Shown in pieces: positions 22,801-37,536 of a DNA stretch of 64,000 bases (its first letter is position 1; each line of letters starts with the position of its first letter). The notes beneath the pieces were generated by a model, which had not been told where the DNA came from, did no database searches, and saw only the letters and a program-made list of their open reading frames with translations. The position numbers and the translations under genes were made by a program. Source of the DNA: Mrakia gelida (lineage: Eukaryota; Basidiomycota; Tremellomycetes; Cystofilobasidiales; Mrakiaceae); the NCBI GenBank assembly GCA_024345305.1, contig BRON01000019.1, forward strand, positions 434,001-498,000. The letters are read 5' to 3'.

Positions 22801-23386
22801 GGTGAGGAGGAGGAGGAGGTCCAGCTGAACCATAAGCGGAGGGAGAAGTTGACGAGCTCGCTTCCCTTCCTCCTCCTCCTCCTCGGGGAGAGAAAGGCGG
22901 TTCCCTGTTCTCTGACGAGCCCGGATACGACGGGTAGGGGTGGTGAGGGGGGGCTTGAGGGTAGGAAGGGTGTTGCTGAGCGTAAGAGGAGTGGTACATG
23001 CTCGCTTCTCGCTCCCGGATCTCCCTCTGAGATTGGAGCTCTTCGATGGCAAGCTGAGCTTCCTTTTCCCTCCGTCTCTCCTGAGCGATTTGAAGCTCAA
23101 TCTCCGCCCTTCGAACGATGGCGGCCGCTACCGCAGGCGAGGATACTGATTCGATGAAGGGTGTGAAGGAAGGAAGGGTCGAGGGAGAGGCGGAGGAGGA
23201 GGTAGGCTGAGGCTGGAGTTGGGTAGGGTTCAGCGGGTCCAAGGAGCCCTCGACAGGTCCGAACAGGCTCGAAAAGTCGTCTGGAAGGTTTTCGAGGGGG
23301 TGGGAGGGTTGACGATCCGACATGGAACTGCTGCTCGTCCGAGGAGAATGTTCCGAGAGGGGGAGGGGGCTCGTGGTGTCGCCCAT
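19818..23386 (-). CDS. Cysteine-pair-rich conserved protein of unknown function
   Basis: A 1.6-kb first exon and about eight short ones encode about 1,000 residues. The first 350 residues are Ser/Pro/Tyr/Gln-rich and disordered, with a short coiled coil (IVRRAEIELQIAQERR) near residue 90. Five Cys-x2-Cys pairs follow: CSDC, CKAC, CDVC, CIGC and CTDC, with further single cysteines, which suggests zinc binding. The C-terminal half holds well-formed sequence such as YLGLTWVKTRSRRG, LVGLWVGDWNM, LTVGEIACR and EHLWVISDGTSSAIRD, and ends in a basic KKLKSKKKK tail that could be a nuclear signal. The start at 23386 (MGDTTSPLPLSEH) is preferred over an in-frame ATG at 23659, because the stretch between reads like leader. 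I cannot assign a family. A nuclear, zinc-dependent role is inference only. Confidence 0.7.
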
Positions 23387-23887
23387 GAAGGAAGAAGGGG
23401 GACGCTCCGTCGTGGAAGTTAGAGAACAAGAGAAGGAAGGAGAGCGAGGACGGAAGCGAAGGATGGAAAAACGCCTTGGTTCTTGAACCGAGTTCTCCCG
23501 GAAAAGTTTTATCTTCTGCTTCCGAGGGTCATTTTGGCCCAGAAGAAAAACTGGAGTGGAAAAGTCGCAGAGAAAGCGGAGAATTTTGCTCTGAACGCGG
23601 TTCTCGCCTGGCCGAGGACGCCGTGGCGAACGAAGGAGGGAGAGCTCGTCTTCCTTCAAGATCTCGCGTCTGCTTTCTCAGAGAGATGGCTTGTCTTTCT
23701 CGAGTCAAAACTGTCTTGGGCAGAGGCTGATGTACTCAGCCCGTCAAGCGAATATCTCTCTTGCCGGCGCTCAGCCTCGAAAGTCCTCAGCTCTGCGAAC
23801 TCGACGCGTCGTCTCGTCCTCAACGAACGCTCTTCCAGGCAGACAGCCTTTAGGACCACACCACAGAAGGAGGACAAGTCTTCATCT
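23387..23887. other. Intergenic region between two minus-strand genes
   Basis: These 501 bp hold the promoter and leader of the cysteine-rich gene (its start is at 23386) and the 3' region of GNAT copy 2. An in-frame extension of the cysteine-rich frame to 23659 exists but looks noncoding. Nothing else is recognised. Confidence 0.35.
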
Positions 23888-24920
23888 CTACATCGCTACC
23901 TTTTGAGGCTTCCTCTCCATCCCAGGCCAACGCAAAACCCCTCCCTCGAACTGCTCTCCCTCTACACTGCACCAGCTGTGAACCTCGAAGCCCTTCTTGT
24001 GGTAGACCGGTCGACCCTGATAGCGACGAGAGAGCAACAAAGAGTCAGCTGATGCTCGTTTGTGACTCTCCGAAGCTCAAGAGTCTTAGGGAAGAGAAGT
24101 AAAGGACGGGAGGGACGCGACTCACAGCGATGGTCGACTCCAGCCACGTCGGCAGTCCTGCCTCGTCCGCCTGGTCCGTCCCAAACTTCATCAGAGCCGC
24201 TCCTACCCCACAGCCTTGGTATTTCGGATCAACGAAGAGGTAAGACTGTTGGAAACGAAGCAGGAGAGCCGTGACAAGCGTTGGAAAAGAAGGAGAGGGA
24301 GGAAGCGAAATTACTCGTCAGTCGAGGGAAAAACCTTCTCGAAGCGAAGAGTGAGAGAGCTGAGAGACGTACGAGATACCAATGAGGAGCTCCCTTCGAC
24401 CAGTTCTTCCTGATCTCCTTCATCGTCTTCTTGAACTTGGCGTAGAACTCCTTGTCGATGGTTTTGTCCATCTCGAACTCCCAAGCTGCTCGTCCGACCT
24501 CCTTCTCCTTCGCAGCCAGCATCTCCTCAATCTCAACCTCGTGAGGAAGAGACTCTCCTCCTGTCGAAGTCCTATCGAGAGGCGAGAGCCAGATGGCTGC
24601 CCCAACCACCACTCCGTCGATGGTCGCTTTGACTTCGACCAGGTCGGCGAGAGGTTCTGAGTACCGTTTGGTTCGTTCTTGGACGTTGAGAGCTAGGGTA
24701 AGAGAGAGAGAGACATATTTCCAGACTGTCAGCGGTGGCCTTGTATAGCTTCGAGGGCGAGCTGCTCACCAATTCGAGCTTCCATCGAGGCTCGACCAGG
24801 AGGGAAAATATCGACCATGATCTCTGTGGCCTCGAAGGACTTGAGGTAGACCTCCGCGACGGAAGCGTAGTCCGACGGCTCTACTGGAGAGATGAGAACT
24901 GTAGGACGAGGAGTAGACAT
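23888..24920 (-). CDS. GNAT-family N-acetyltransferase (copy 2)
   Basis: Four exons. The protein begins MSTPRPTVLISPVEPSDYAS. Exon 2 has IWLSPLDRTSTGGESLP and ends WSKGAPHWYLV. The acetyl-CoA motif is SYLFVDPKYQGCGVGAALM, followed by DEAGLPTWLESTIA and GRPVYHKKGFEVHSWC, which close the GNAT core. It ends LRWPGMERKPQKVAM. It is very close to copy 4 (42966), with the same order of motifs, the same intron positions and the near-identical end LRWPGMERKP. It lies head-to-tail with copy 3 (25121) on the same strand, about 200 bp apart, which suggests tandem duplication. The acetyl acceptor is unknown. Confidence 0.87.
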
Positions 24921-25120
24921 GGTTTCGAGGGCTTGGTGGTGTTGGGAGAGAGAAGGGAAGGGAAGGGTCGAGCTTCGTTCGTCGAGCTTCTCAGTTCTCG
25001 AGCGGATCTAAGCGTCGGCCTTCTCCGCGCAGTTTGCTTACATCAGCCAGGAATTAAGACTTCCGGTACGTCCTAGGGAGAGCTCTCGAGGACCACGAAG
25101 AGGAAAACCTGCGAAAAAGC

Positions 25121-26183
25121 TCATGGTTTCACGTTTACCGGCCCCGCTGGTCGAAGCATGGCTGGCCACTGCAACTTCCCTGCCTCCTCGTTCTCGTCGT
25201 CGACCTCCATCATTCGAACGATCTCGAACCCTTTAGCAGCATACACGGCTCGCCCCTGAACGAAACAAGAGTGGGGACGAGCTCAGTGAAGACTCGGGGA
25301 GCGCAAGGAAAGGAGCAACGAAGACGGACGAGCTCACCTTCATTGAGCTCTCGAGGTAGCAAGGCAGACCAGCTTCGTCCGCTCGAGATATCCCAAAGTT
25401 CAGCAGAGCTGAAGCTACGCCGAGTCCTTGATATTTCGGGTCGACGAACAGCATGCCCTGTAGGAGGAGGAACGAGGGTGGAGAGGACAGTCGAGGGAAG
25501 GAGGAGGATGATGAGAGGTGAGCTTCAACGCTCCTTCGATTCGAGCTCATCACTCTTCTGCACCTCCCGTCTCTGAAGGAACCGAGACTCACCAGATACC
25601 AACACGGCTTCCCTTGCATGATCTCCCTCTTCGAGCTCGCTTGCTGCTCTCTGAAAGACTTGAGGAAGACGAGATCGAGGCTCTTGTCGATCTCCTTCTC
25701 CTCCTCCGTCTTCTCCCTCGTAGCGTCCTTCTCTCCTGCCAGAACCTCCTCGGCAGTAGGACCTCCCAGCGTAGCCGTCCTGTCTACTGGACCTCCCCAG
25801 TAGGCGAATCCGATGGGTTTGGAAGAGCCTGGAAGAGTAGCTTTGATCTCGAAGGCAGGCGGAGGATTGGGAAAGGGACGGCTGGTTCGCGAGTGGATGT
25901 TATGCTCTGTTGAGGAGTCGGAGAAACGAAGAGAGAGCGGGGTAAGTCATAGCTGAGGCAGACGTCTGGTCCGAGCAGGTAATGGAGAAGTGAGGGCAGT
26001 GAGGAGGGAGGGGACGGAGGACGCACGAATCTGGACCTCGAACGATGGCCTCTGAGAGATAGGACTCATCCTCAAGTAGACCGCGTCGTCCGTCATAGCT
26101 GATAGGTGAGCGTGAGCGAGATCTTCGAAGTCATCGCGAGTGATGGGCGAGAGCTCGACCTGAAGACGAGAGGGAGAGCTCAT
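25121..26183 (-). CDS. GNAT-family N-acetyltransferase (copy 3, divergent)
   Basis: Four exons. It begins MSSPSRLQVELSPITRDDFE. The family block is altered: WGGPVDRTATLGGPT in place of SPVDRTSTGG. Exon 2 ends REIMQGKPCWYL. The acetyl-CoA motif is FVDPKYQGLGVASALLNFG, followed by DEAGLPCYLESSM and GRAVYAAKGFEIVRMMEVDD. The end, LQWPAMLRPAGPVNVKP, still shows the family WPxM. All key glycine positions of the cofactor loop are kept, so it should be active. The changed block suggests another substrate. It shares a 428-bp divergent promoter region with the F-box-like gene at 26612. Confidence 0.85.
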
Positions 26184-26611
26184 GGCTGGTTGAGGAGGGC
26201 AGCGACGGCGCTGAGCGAGCTGTCACTTCCAACCGCGCGCTCATCCCCGCCGTCTCTCAGGATAAAGTTATAGTTCACTCGTCATTCGCCGGGATGGGAC
26301 TCGATGAGACTGTTTTTGGATCTGATTCGAGTGAAAGAGCTTTGAAAAGTACGTTTGAATTCGAGTTCGAGTTCGAGTCCCGGTTCGTTTCGTCCTTCCG
26401 CGTCGACCTCGCTCGACGCCCAGGCTAGGCTTGAGGTTGGAATGCTACTTTGGTCTCATATCCGGGATGACACCGATTTCGCTGTCGGTGATCTGTCTCG
26501 AAGATCGAGGCGGGAAGGTAGGTGGCTCGTCGCTGGTCTGAACTCGAAGCGACCCGCCTCAAGTGTGTTTTCCCTTCCTTTCCAACGACTGTTCACTCTC
26601 CAACTTCGACT
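26184..26611. promoter_or_regulatory. Divergent promoter, GNAT copy 3 / interrupted F-box-like gene
   Basis: These 428 bp lie between two diverging start codons. An A/T-rich patch (GATAAAGTTATAG) is at about 26261-26273. A short GAATTCGAGTTCGAGTTCGA repeat lies near 26357-26376. No specific factor site is assigned. Confidence 0.35.
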
Positions 26612-27356
26612 ATGAGCTCCTCTGTACGTTTCAAAGTTTGCGTCTCAACGGTTCCGATACTGAACTCTCCCTTCCTACCTTCTCGAAGCTCTCTCCCTCG
26701 CGTCAAACTCGTCGACTCCCCTGGGACGTCCTTTCCTCCATCTTCGCCCAAGCCGATCCTGCCACCTCCGCCGTTCTCTGCAAGGTCTCCTTCGACGTCC
26801 TTTCAGTCTCCGCTCCCATACTCTACGGAACCGTCGAGATCAAGACCCCGGACAAGCTTCTCGAGCTGTTTGGACAACGAAGATCCGAATCGGTGAGCTC
26901 GTCGACTTTGATCCGCTCTCGCTCTTTCGGACTGCCTGCTCAATTTCTTTTCCCTTCCTTCTTCAGATCTCCAAGCCATCTCGAATCAGCCTATACCTGT
27001 CCCTCAACCAGATCAACACCCTCTTCATCAACTTCACCTGCCCTACAATCCGTCGCGACGCTCAACTTTGGGGCCCGTACCACGACGAAGGCCTCCCCCA
27101 CCCATTCGCCCACCTTCGCGATCTCCCCCCCATCCAACTCGACCTCCTCTGCTTCGACAACATCCGAACTCTCTACAAACACCTCTTCCCTTACTTCAAC
27201 CCTCTTCGTATCGACCTGGCGAACCTTCGATCCGGCTCACTTCGACCCGCCTCCTTCATCGGCCCAGTGTACGGGATGTTCGTTCCCTTTCCCCAATCCT
27301 ACCCCATAGCCGATCTCAGCAGCTGGACGCGGCTGGAGGTCGTTGATTTGAGGGCT

Positions 27357-27361
27357 CACGC
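27357..27361 (+). repeat. Target-site duplication, left copy
   Basis: CACGC directly before the 5' LTR. The same five bases follow the 3' LTR at 32203-32207. A 5-bp duplication is the usual mark of Ty1/copia integration. Confidence 0.9.
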
Positions 27362-27588
27362 TGTTGGAAGGTGGCGACTCGCAGAGAGATCTTACGTAGT
27401 AGCTTAGTAACGCGTCTCGTTCAGTCCCCTTGTTAGTAACCATTCTTCGTAAACAACTTTGTAAGCTACCTTCAGATCACGTGACCATTTCCATAGTATA
27501 TAAACCTTTCGAGTAGCTAGCTTTATACAACAAGCTTTGAACCACATCCTGCAGACATCCCTAAGCTCAAGTGGACGACCCAACAACA
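27362..27588 (+). repeat. 5' LTR of copia element
   Basis: 227 bp, starting TGTTGGAAGG and ending CCCAACAACA. It matches the 3' LTR (31976-32202) base for base as far as I can read. It contains CACGTG (27478-27483) and TATATAA (27497-27503), the likely promoter. Confidence 0.95.
27478..27503 (+). promoter_or_regulatory. LTR promoter: CACGTG box and TATA box
   Basis: CACGTG at 27478-27483 is a palindromic E-box, bound by basic helix-loop-helix factors in other fungi. TATATAA at 27497-27503 lies about 85 bp before the LTR end and fits a core promoter. The same pair recurs in the 3' LTR at about 32092-32117, where it could drive transcription into the host exon. Confidence 0.55.
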
Positions 27589-27637
27589 CGTTATCAGCAC
27601 CAGTTCGCCACCACTCGCTAAGCAACAATCCTTCGTC

Positions 27638-30600
27638 ATGTCAAGCAACTACTCCAAGAAGCTGGATCACAAGCTGTTCAAACTCACTGCTCTCGATGGT
27701 ACCAACTACGAGACGTGGTCAGTAAGGATGGAGATCGCTTTTGGAGAAGCAGGAATCAAGCCCGTCGTCCTCGGTACGAAAACCAGGCCCAACCTCACCC
27801 CGGAAATTATGGAAAAGGACACCACCGGACAAGAGGTCGTGAAGCAGCAGAACAACGTCAAGGACATCGAAGAATGGGACCATATGGACGAGTTCGCGCT
27901 CCACAGGATTCAAATGGCGGTCAGCGACCGAGAACTACCTCGGATCCGGAACTGCAAACACGCAAAGGAGGCATGGGATCTTCTGAGGAAGACTCACAAG
28001 GTGGAAGGAGGAGCGGGAGAGGTCATGGCCATCCGAAGGATGAGGGACCTCAAGATGGAGGAGGGAGAACCAGTACAGGAGTACATCGACGAATTCCAAA
28101 GGATCATCGACGACATGTCAGCTCTCGGCCTCAACATCCCAGACAGGATGAGCACAATGTTCTTCCTCAGTGGATTACCCGCATCACTCGAACAATTCAT
28201 TCAACACCAAACGCTCCAGGCACAAGAATCAAAACAAGAACTCAACCCAACCGCCGTCGCCACATCCCTCCTCATCCACGTAAGGACTCACGAGTCCCTC
28301 AAACCGACCGGTACTTCATCGTCGAAGGAAACAGCCCTCCTTGTCGACAAGAGGACCGCCAAGTGCCATCAGTGCAACAAGGTCGGACACTTCAAGTCGG
28401 AGTGCTGGGAGTTGAATGGAGGAAAGCCCACGGGGCAGGGACAAGGTGGAAAGGGAAGGAAGTTCGGGAAGGGGAAGAAGGAGAACAAGGGGAACTGGAA
28501 GGATAGGGAAGAGGCGCACCTCGTAGACTACGGTCTTCAAGCAGGATCCGACATCGCGACGTCGGCCCAAGCGCTCTTCGCTCAAACCAAGCATGGATAC
28601 ATCGCCGATAGTGGAGCATCAAACCACATCGTCGGGGACCGGGAACGCTTCGTAACATACAAGGCGCACAACGGAACGGTCACGACGGCCAACGGATCAA
28701 TCGTTCAGATCCTCGGCATCGGCTCCATCCACCTCCAGACCACCGTGAAAGGATCAAGGAAGGCCTTCACCATCTCCGACGTATACCACATCCCAGGGTT
28801 CAGCAACCTCATCAGTATCGGTCAACTCGGTAACAAAGGAGTCGAGACCAGGTTCCCCAGCAAGGGGACAACCCAAACCAACAAGCGATGCCAGTTCCTT
28901 CGAGACGGATCGCTGTTCATGGAGGGAAAAGAGGTGTCGAAGAACCTCTACATGCTGGACGTGAGCGACTTCAAGGGAGTCGGCTCAGGAGGAGAAGACG
29001 TAGCACTCGCGGCAACAGGAGTCGACAAGATCGAGGTCCTTCATCGCCGGCTCGGTCACGCTTCTATCTCCGCCATGGAGGAGTTGTCTCGTCAGAAGCT
29101 CCTACCAACCTTCACCAAAAAGGACATCATCGGATTCAAGGAAAGGATCTGCGTACCTTGCGTCGAAGGGAAACAACATCGAACTCCATTCCCCACCTCC
29201 ACCACCAAAACCACTTCACCTCTCGAACTCGTCCACACGGATCTCGCCGGACCGATGCCAATCGCCTCGGCTCAAGGAATGCGTTACATGATGACGATCT
29301 GGGACGACTTCAGCAACTACCACTGGTCGTTCGCAATGAAGAGGAAGTCGGAAACACTGGCAACCTTCATCACCTGGAGGAAAAGGGAGGAGAAAAGGAC
29401 CAATCACGTCGTCAAACGGATCAGGTCAGACAACGGTGGGGAATACACGTCGAAGGACTACGAGTTCTACCTCCGGGACGAAGGAATCACCAAGGAAACG
29501 ACTATCCCACACACACCGCAACAAAACGGCAAGGCCGAACGAGGAATGCGAACCATCGAGGAGAAGATCACCTGCGCGCTACGAGACGCGAGGGACCTCG
29601 ACGGATCCTACTGGGCGGAAGCCATGAACTACGCCACATACACAATCAACCGCATTCCCTCATCCTCAGTCAACTCTCAAACCCCCTACCAAGCCTACTA
29701 CAAAAGGAAGCCCGACCTCACTGCAATGCGGACGTTCGGAGCTCTCGCTTACGCGCTCAACCTTCAAAAGATCAAGCATCAACCCAAGAGCATCAAGTGC
29801 ATCTTCCTCGGATACGGCGATCTCAACGGGAAGAAGGCCTATCGACTTCAAGTCCATGGAGACCCCAAGCGGTCGATCCTTCATTCTCGGGACGTTATCT
29901 TCGACGAAACACGTGGAGTCCACCAGACGGTGGAGCTACCAGGAATGGGACAAGCCGGAATCAAGGAGGACCACAAGGAGGAGGAAGAAGAAGAGAAGGA
30001 ACTAGAGGAGGACAAAGGAGAGGAACAGCACCTACTCAAGTCCAACCAACAAGACCCGGTCAGGGAGACCGAGGCAAGGAAACCCAACCCATCACGCGTC
30101 AAGCACTCCTACACTTACGAGCCCATCATCGATGAACCGGCTGTCGATTTGAGTGGGAGCTACGGACGAGGTCAACGGCACAAGAAACCTCTCACAGGAA
30201 CAGGAGACTCGGCAAGATTTGTCCAGACAGACTACGACATCACCGACTTCATTTCGGAGGACTTCGCCGGACACGCTCAAGCGACGCAACCCAAACTCGA
30301 GGATCTTCCACCACCCTCCGTCCCAAATACATACGGAGAAGCCATGGCGTCGGAGCACGCATACTTCTGGAGGGAAGCGATGGACGAAGAGATGGTGTCG
30401 ATGGAAGGGAACGGAGTCTTTGAACTCACAGAGCTACCCTCAGGATCAAAAACGGTCAGAGGTCGCTGGGTCTACGCGCTCAAGAAAGGAGCCGACGGGA
30501 GGATTACTCGCTTCAAAGCTAGATGGGTCGCCAAGGGATTCAGTCAGCAAGAAGGAGTCGACTACGTCGAGACGTACGCGCCGGTATCAAAGCTCAACTC

Positions 30601-31945
30601 ACTCAGGATCGTCCTCGCCATCACAGCATCGGAGGATCTCGATCTAGTCCAAGGAGACTTCAAGACGGCGTTCCTCACAGCCGACCTAGTGGAAACGGTC
30701 TTCATGGAACAGCCAACAGGGTACGAACAAAAGGGAGCCGACAAGAAGAAACTCGTCGCGCATCTCCTCAAGGCCCTATACGGACTCAAACAATCGCCAC
30801 TCGCGTTCTACAATCACTCCTCAAAGTTCTTTCAAACTCAACTCAATCTCCATCCACTCGAAGCGGACCCTTGTATCTACATAGGGCATAGGAAGGGACG
30901 ACGGATCATGTTGGTCCAGTACGTTGACGACTTCGTCGCCGCAGGAGACAAGGAGGATTTGGAGTGGGTCATGACGGAGATCCAGAAGGAATTCAAGATC
31001 GACGACAGAGGAGACCTCAACCCAGGAACCATCCTCGGAATCGACGTTACGAGGGACCGCAAGGCGGGGACAATGGACCTCAGCCAGAAACGATACGTTC
31101 AAACGGTCCTCGAACGATTCAACATGGTCGACGCAAAATCAAACAAGGTTCCGATGGACGACTTTAGGCAACAGTCGGTCCAATCGGAGGATTCGGGATC
31201 AGAGAAGCTGGACGGAGTACCCTACCTCGAAGCGGTGGGATCGTTGATGTACCTCCAAGTCTGCACCCGACCGGACATCGCCTTCGCCGTCGGAGTTCTC
31301 AGCCGATTCAGCTCGGACCCAAGAAGGGTTCACTGGGGAGCAGTCAAGAAGGTCATGCGATACCTACAAGGATCAGCAGACACGTCGCTTCAACTTGGAG
31401 GACACTCGGACGCTCCAATCGCAGAACTATGGACCGACTCCGACTACGCCGGAGACACGGAATCAAGACGATCAACAACAGGATTCGTCGTCAAGGTATT
31501 TGGATCCACAGTCATCTGGGCAAGTCGACGCCAAAAGGCAATCAGTCTCTCTTCTCTTGAAGCAGAGTACATCGCTCTCTCCGCAGGATGCCGGAGCCTT
31601 AGGTGGGTCGCCAAGATCCTCGCTGAACTCGGATACGACACCGGATCGATCCCAGTAAACGTAGACAACCAAGGAGCCATCGAAACAACCAAGAACGGTA
31701 CTCACTCGGAGAAGACCAAGCACATCGACGTCGCGTACAAATACGGGCGAGAGGCCCAACAGAGAGGATTCATCAAGCTCAACTACTGTCCCACCGAGGA
31801 CATGCAGGCAGACATCCTCACCAAGGCTCTCGGAGTCGAAAAGCTCGAACGGTTCAAGAAATCGCTCAACATCCAGAAGGAACCCTCGCGCATGGATCAA
31901 AAGACCAGCGGAGACATGGATGGAAACCCGCAGAGGGGGAAATGA
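27638..31945 (+). CDS. Copia Gag-Pol polyprotein
   Basis: 1,435 residues in one frame, with no shift between Gag and Pol. Order is Gag, protease, integrase, reverse transcriptase, RNase H, the Ty1/copia order. Visible marks: CCHC zinc knuckle CHQCNKVGHFKSEC near residue 242; protease DSGAS near 325; integrase zinc part starting HRRLGHAS near 469; integrase catalytic residues in HTDLAGP (about 533), DNGGEY (about 597) and the Glu of QQNGKAER (about 630); reverse transcriptase YVDDF near 1095; RNase H TDSDYAGD near 1266. It ends just before the polypurine tract. Every key residue I can check is present, so the enzyme set looks functional. Confidence 0.95.
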   Translation: MSSNYSKKLDHKLFKLTALDGTNYETWSVRMEIAFGEAGIKPVVLGTKTRPNLTPEIMEKDTTGQEVVKQQNNVKDIEEWDHMDEFALHRIQMAVSDRELPRIRNCKHAKEAWDLLRKTHKVEGGAGEVMAIRRMRDLKMEEGEPVQEYIDEFQRIIDDMSALGLNIPDRMSTMFFLSGLPASLEQFIQHQTLQAQESKQELNPTAVATSLLIHVRTHESLKPTGTSSSKETALLVDKRTAKCHQCNKVGHFKSECWELNGGKPTGQGQGGKGRKFGKGKKENKGNWKDREEAHLVDYGLQAGSDIATSAQALFAQTKHGYIADSGASNHIVGDRERFVTYKAHNGTVTTANGSIVQILGIGSIHLQTTVKGSRKAFTISDVYHIPGFSNLISIGQLGNKGVETRFPSKGTTQTNKRCQFLRDGSLFMEGKEVSKNLYMLDVSDFKGVGSGGEDVALAATGVDKIEVLHRRLGHASISAMEELSRQKLLPTFTKKDIIGFKERICVPCVEGKQHRTPFPTSTTKTTSPLELVHTDLAGPMPIASAQGMRYMMTIWDDFSNYHWSFAMKRKSETLATFITWRKREEKRTNHVVKRIRSDNGGEYTSKDYEFYLRDEGITKETTIPHTPQQNGKAERGMRTIEEKITCALRDARDLDGSYWAEAMNYATYTINRIPSSSVNSQTPYQAYYKRKPDLTAMRTFGALAYALNLQKIKHQPKSIKCIFLGYGDLNGKKAYRLQVHGDPKRSILHSRDVIFDETRGVHQTVELPGMGQAGIKEDHKEEEEEEKELEEDKGEEQHLLKSNQQDPVRETEARKPNPSRVKHSYTYEPIIDEPAVDLSGSYGRGQRHKKPLTGTGDSARFVQTDYDITDFISEDFAGHAQATQPKLEDLPPPSVPNTYGEAMASEHAYFWREAMDEEMVSMEGNGVFELTELPSGSKTVRGRWVYALKKGADGRITRFKARWVAKGFSQQEGVDYVETYAPVSKLNSLRIVLAITASEDLDLVQGDFKTAFLTADLVETVFMEQPTGYEQKGADKKKLVAHLLKALYGLKQSPLAFYNHSSKFFQTQLNLHPLEADPCIYIGHRKGRRIMLVQYVDDFVAAGDKEDLEWVMTEIQKEFKIDDRGDLNPGTILGIDVTRDRKAGTMDLSQKRYVQTVLERFNMVDAKSNKVPMDDFRQQSVQSEDSGSEKLDGVPYLEAVGSLMYLQVCTRPDIAFAVGVLSRFSSDPRRVHWGAVKKVMRYLQGSADTSLQLGGHSDAPIAELWTDSDYAGDTESRRSTTGFVVKVFGSTVIWASRRQKAISLSSLEAEYIALSAGCRSLRWVAKILAELGYDTGSIPVNVDNQGAIETTKNGTHSEKTKHIDVAYKYGREAQQRGFIKLNYCPTEDMQADILTKALGVEKLERFKKSLNIQKEPSRMDQKTSGDMDGNPQRGK

Positions 31946-31975
31946 AGGAAGGACTCTCAGCTCGTCGAGTGGGAG

Positions 31976-32202
31976 TGTTGGAAGGTGGCGACTCGCAGAG
32001 AGATCTTACGTAGTAGCTTAGTAACGCGTCTCGTTCAGTCCCCTTGTTAGTAACCATTCTTCGTAAACAACTTTGTAAGCTACCTTCAGATCACGTGACC
32101 ATTTCCATAGTATATAAACCTTTCGAGTAGCTAGCTTTATACAACAAGCTTTGAACCACATCCTGCAGACATCCCTAAGCTCAAGTGGACGACCCAACAA
32201 CA
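31976..32202 (+). repeat. 3' LTR of copia element
   Basis: 227 bp, no difference from the 5' LTR seen by eye. It is followed by the target-site duplication CACGC (32203-32207) and then the rest of the F-box-like exon. Confidence 0.95.
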
Positions 32203-32207
32203 CACGC
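32203..32207 (+). repeat. Target-site duplication, right copy
   Basis: CACGC, matching 27357-27361. Host coding sequence resumes at 32208. Confidence 0.9.
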
Positions 32208-32938
32208 TCCGGTTGGAAAATCCTGGGAAAAGATGGACGAGCCTGACACGTTTCTAGCGTTGTCGAGGGAGAGGATGCGAGCCGTGAAGGAGCTTCGAAT
32301 TCATCTCAGCTCTTTCGTCGATGATCCTGTTACGGCGGAGAACGTGAAGAAGTTTATGGACGAGGTGGGAAGGAGGGGAGATCAGCTTGGGTTCTCTGAG
32401 GTGGATGTGGAGGACGGGAGGTTGATGATGATTACTTCTTCGGAGGAGGAGAAGAAGTTCGTCGAGGACGCCTTGGAGGGAGATGAGAGGGAGAGGACTC
32501 GATGGTCTGTCGCTGTAGACCCTTTGGGTGAGTAGCCGATTGTTCTCTCCAGTCCTCGCTCTCGACCTCACTCGCTGACCTTTTCCTTTTGTCGCGTCTT
32601 CATCGTATCAGCTCCTTCACCTTACACCGAGGAGACCTACTTCGGAAGGTGGATGTGATATCTCTAGTAGCCTACACATCCTATCTACTAGTCGATCCAT
32701 TTTTCGCCTTCGTAACGCGACGCGTCGCCTTTCTCTTTCTTCTTCTCCCTCTTTCGTACTTTTCCTCATTTCCCGCTTTCGTACACTCGCATCGTCTAGA
32801 CATAACCCAAATAACATACTCGTAAAATTCAACCCCGCACCCAAAACAAGAGCCACTGAAAGCAAAGCAAAGCAAAAAGCAAGCGAGCACGTCGATGCGA
32901 CAAGAACTCCCTCCTCTCTCCTCCTCTCCCTCCCTCAC

Positions 32939-37536
<4,598 letters not shown>

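Larger units (their letters stand above)
27362..32202 (+). mobile_element. Complete Ty1/copia LTR retrotransposon
   Basis: A 4,841-bp element with two 227-bp LTRs that look identical by eye, flanked by CACGC duplications. It has one uninterrupted 1,435-codon frame (27638-31945). LTR ends are TGTTGG and CAACAACA. A purine-rich stretch just before the 3' LTR (AGTGGGAG, 31968-31975) fits a polypurine tract. The bases after the 5' LTR (CGTTATCAGCACC, 27589-27601) sit where the primer-binding site belongs; they resemble other copia elements, but I cannot assign the tRNA. Identical LTRs, clean duplications and an intact frame point to a very recent, possibly still mobile insertion. It disrupts the F-box-like gene at 26612. 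Confidence 0.95.
26612..32658 (+). pseudogene. F-box-like gene split by a copia retrotransposon
   Basis: Host exons are 26612-26623, 26689-26892, 26967-27361 continued at 32208-32527, and 32612-32658. Leaving out the element plus one copy of the 5-bp duplication gives exactly 326 codons, with TGA at 32656-32658. The F-box-like start is RRLPWDVLSSIFAQAD, followed by APILYGTVEIKTPDKLLELF. The first exon has four codons and the second 204 nt, exactly as in the gene at 1964. The insertion falls in codon 204 (GCT), in the same orientation as the gene. With the element in place the frame runs into the LTR, so a full protein is not expected. No other lesion is seen in the host frame, so the gene was intact just before insertion. 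Confidence 0.85.

Noticed and set aside
21835..23100. 421-codon minus-strand frame
   Set aside because: It lies inside exon 1 of the cysteine-rich gene in another frame, with Pro/Ser/Thr/Arg-rich shadow composition.
23387..23659. N-terminal extension of the cysteine-rich protein to an upstream in-frame ATG
   Set aside because: The 91 extra residues look like translated leader and the ATG at 23386 has a more typical start; RNA evidence could change this.
27715..30135. Second frames of 263 and 415 codons within the copia element
   Set aside because: Basic, motif-free shadows of the single Gag-Pol frame, which carries every domain.
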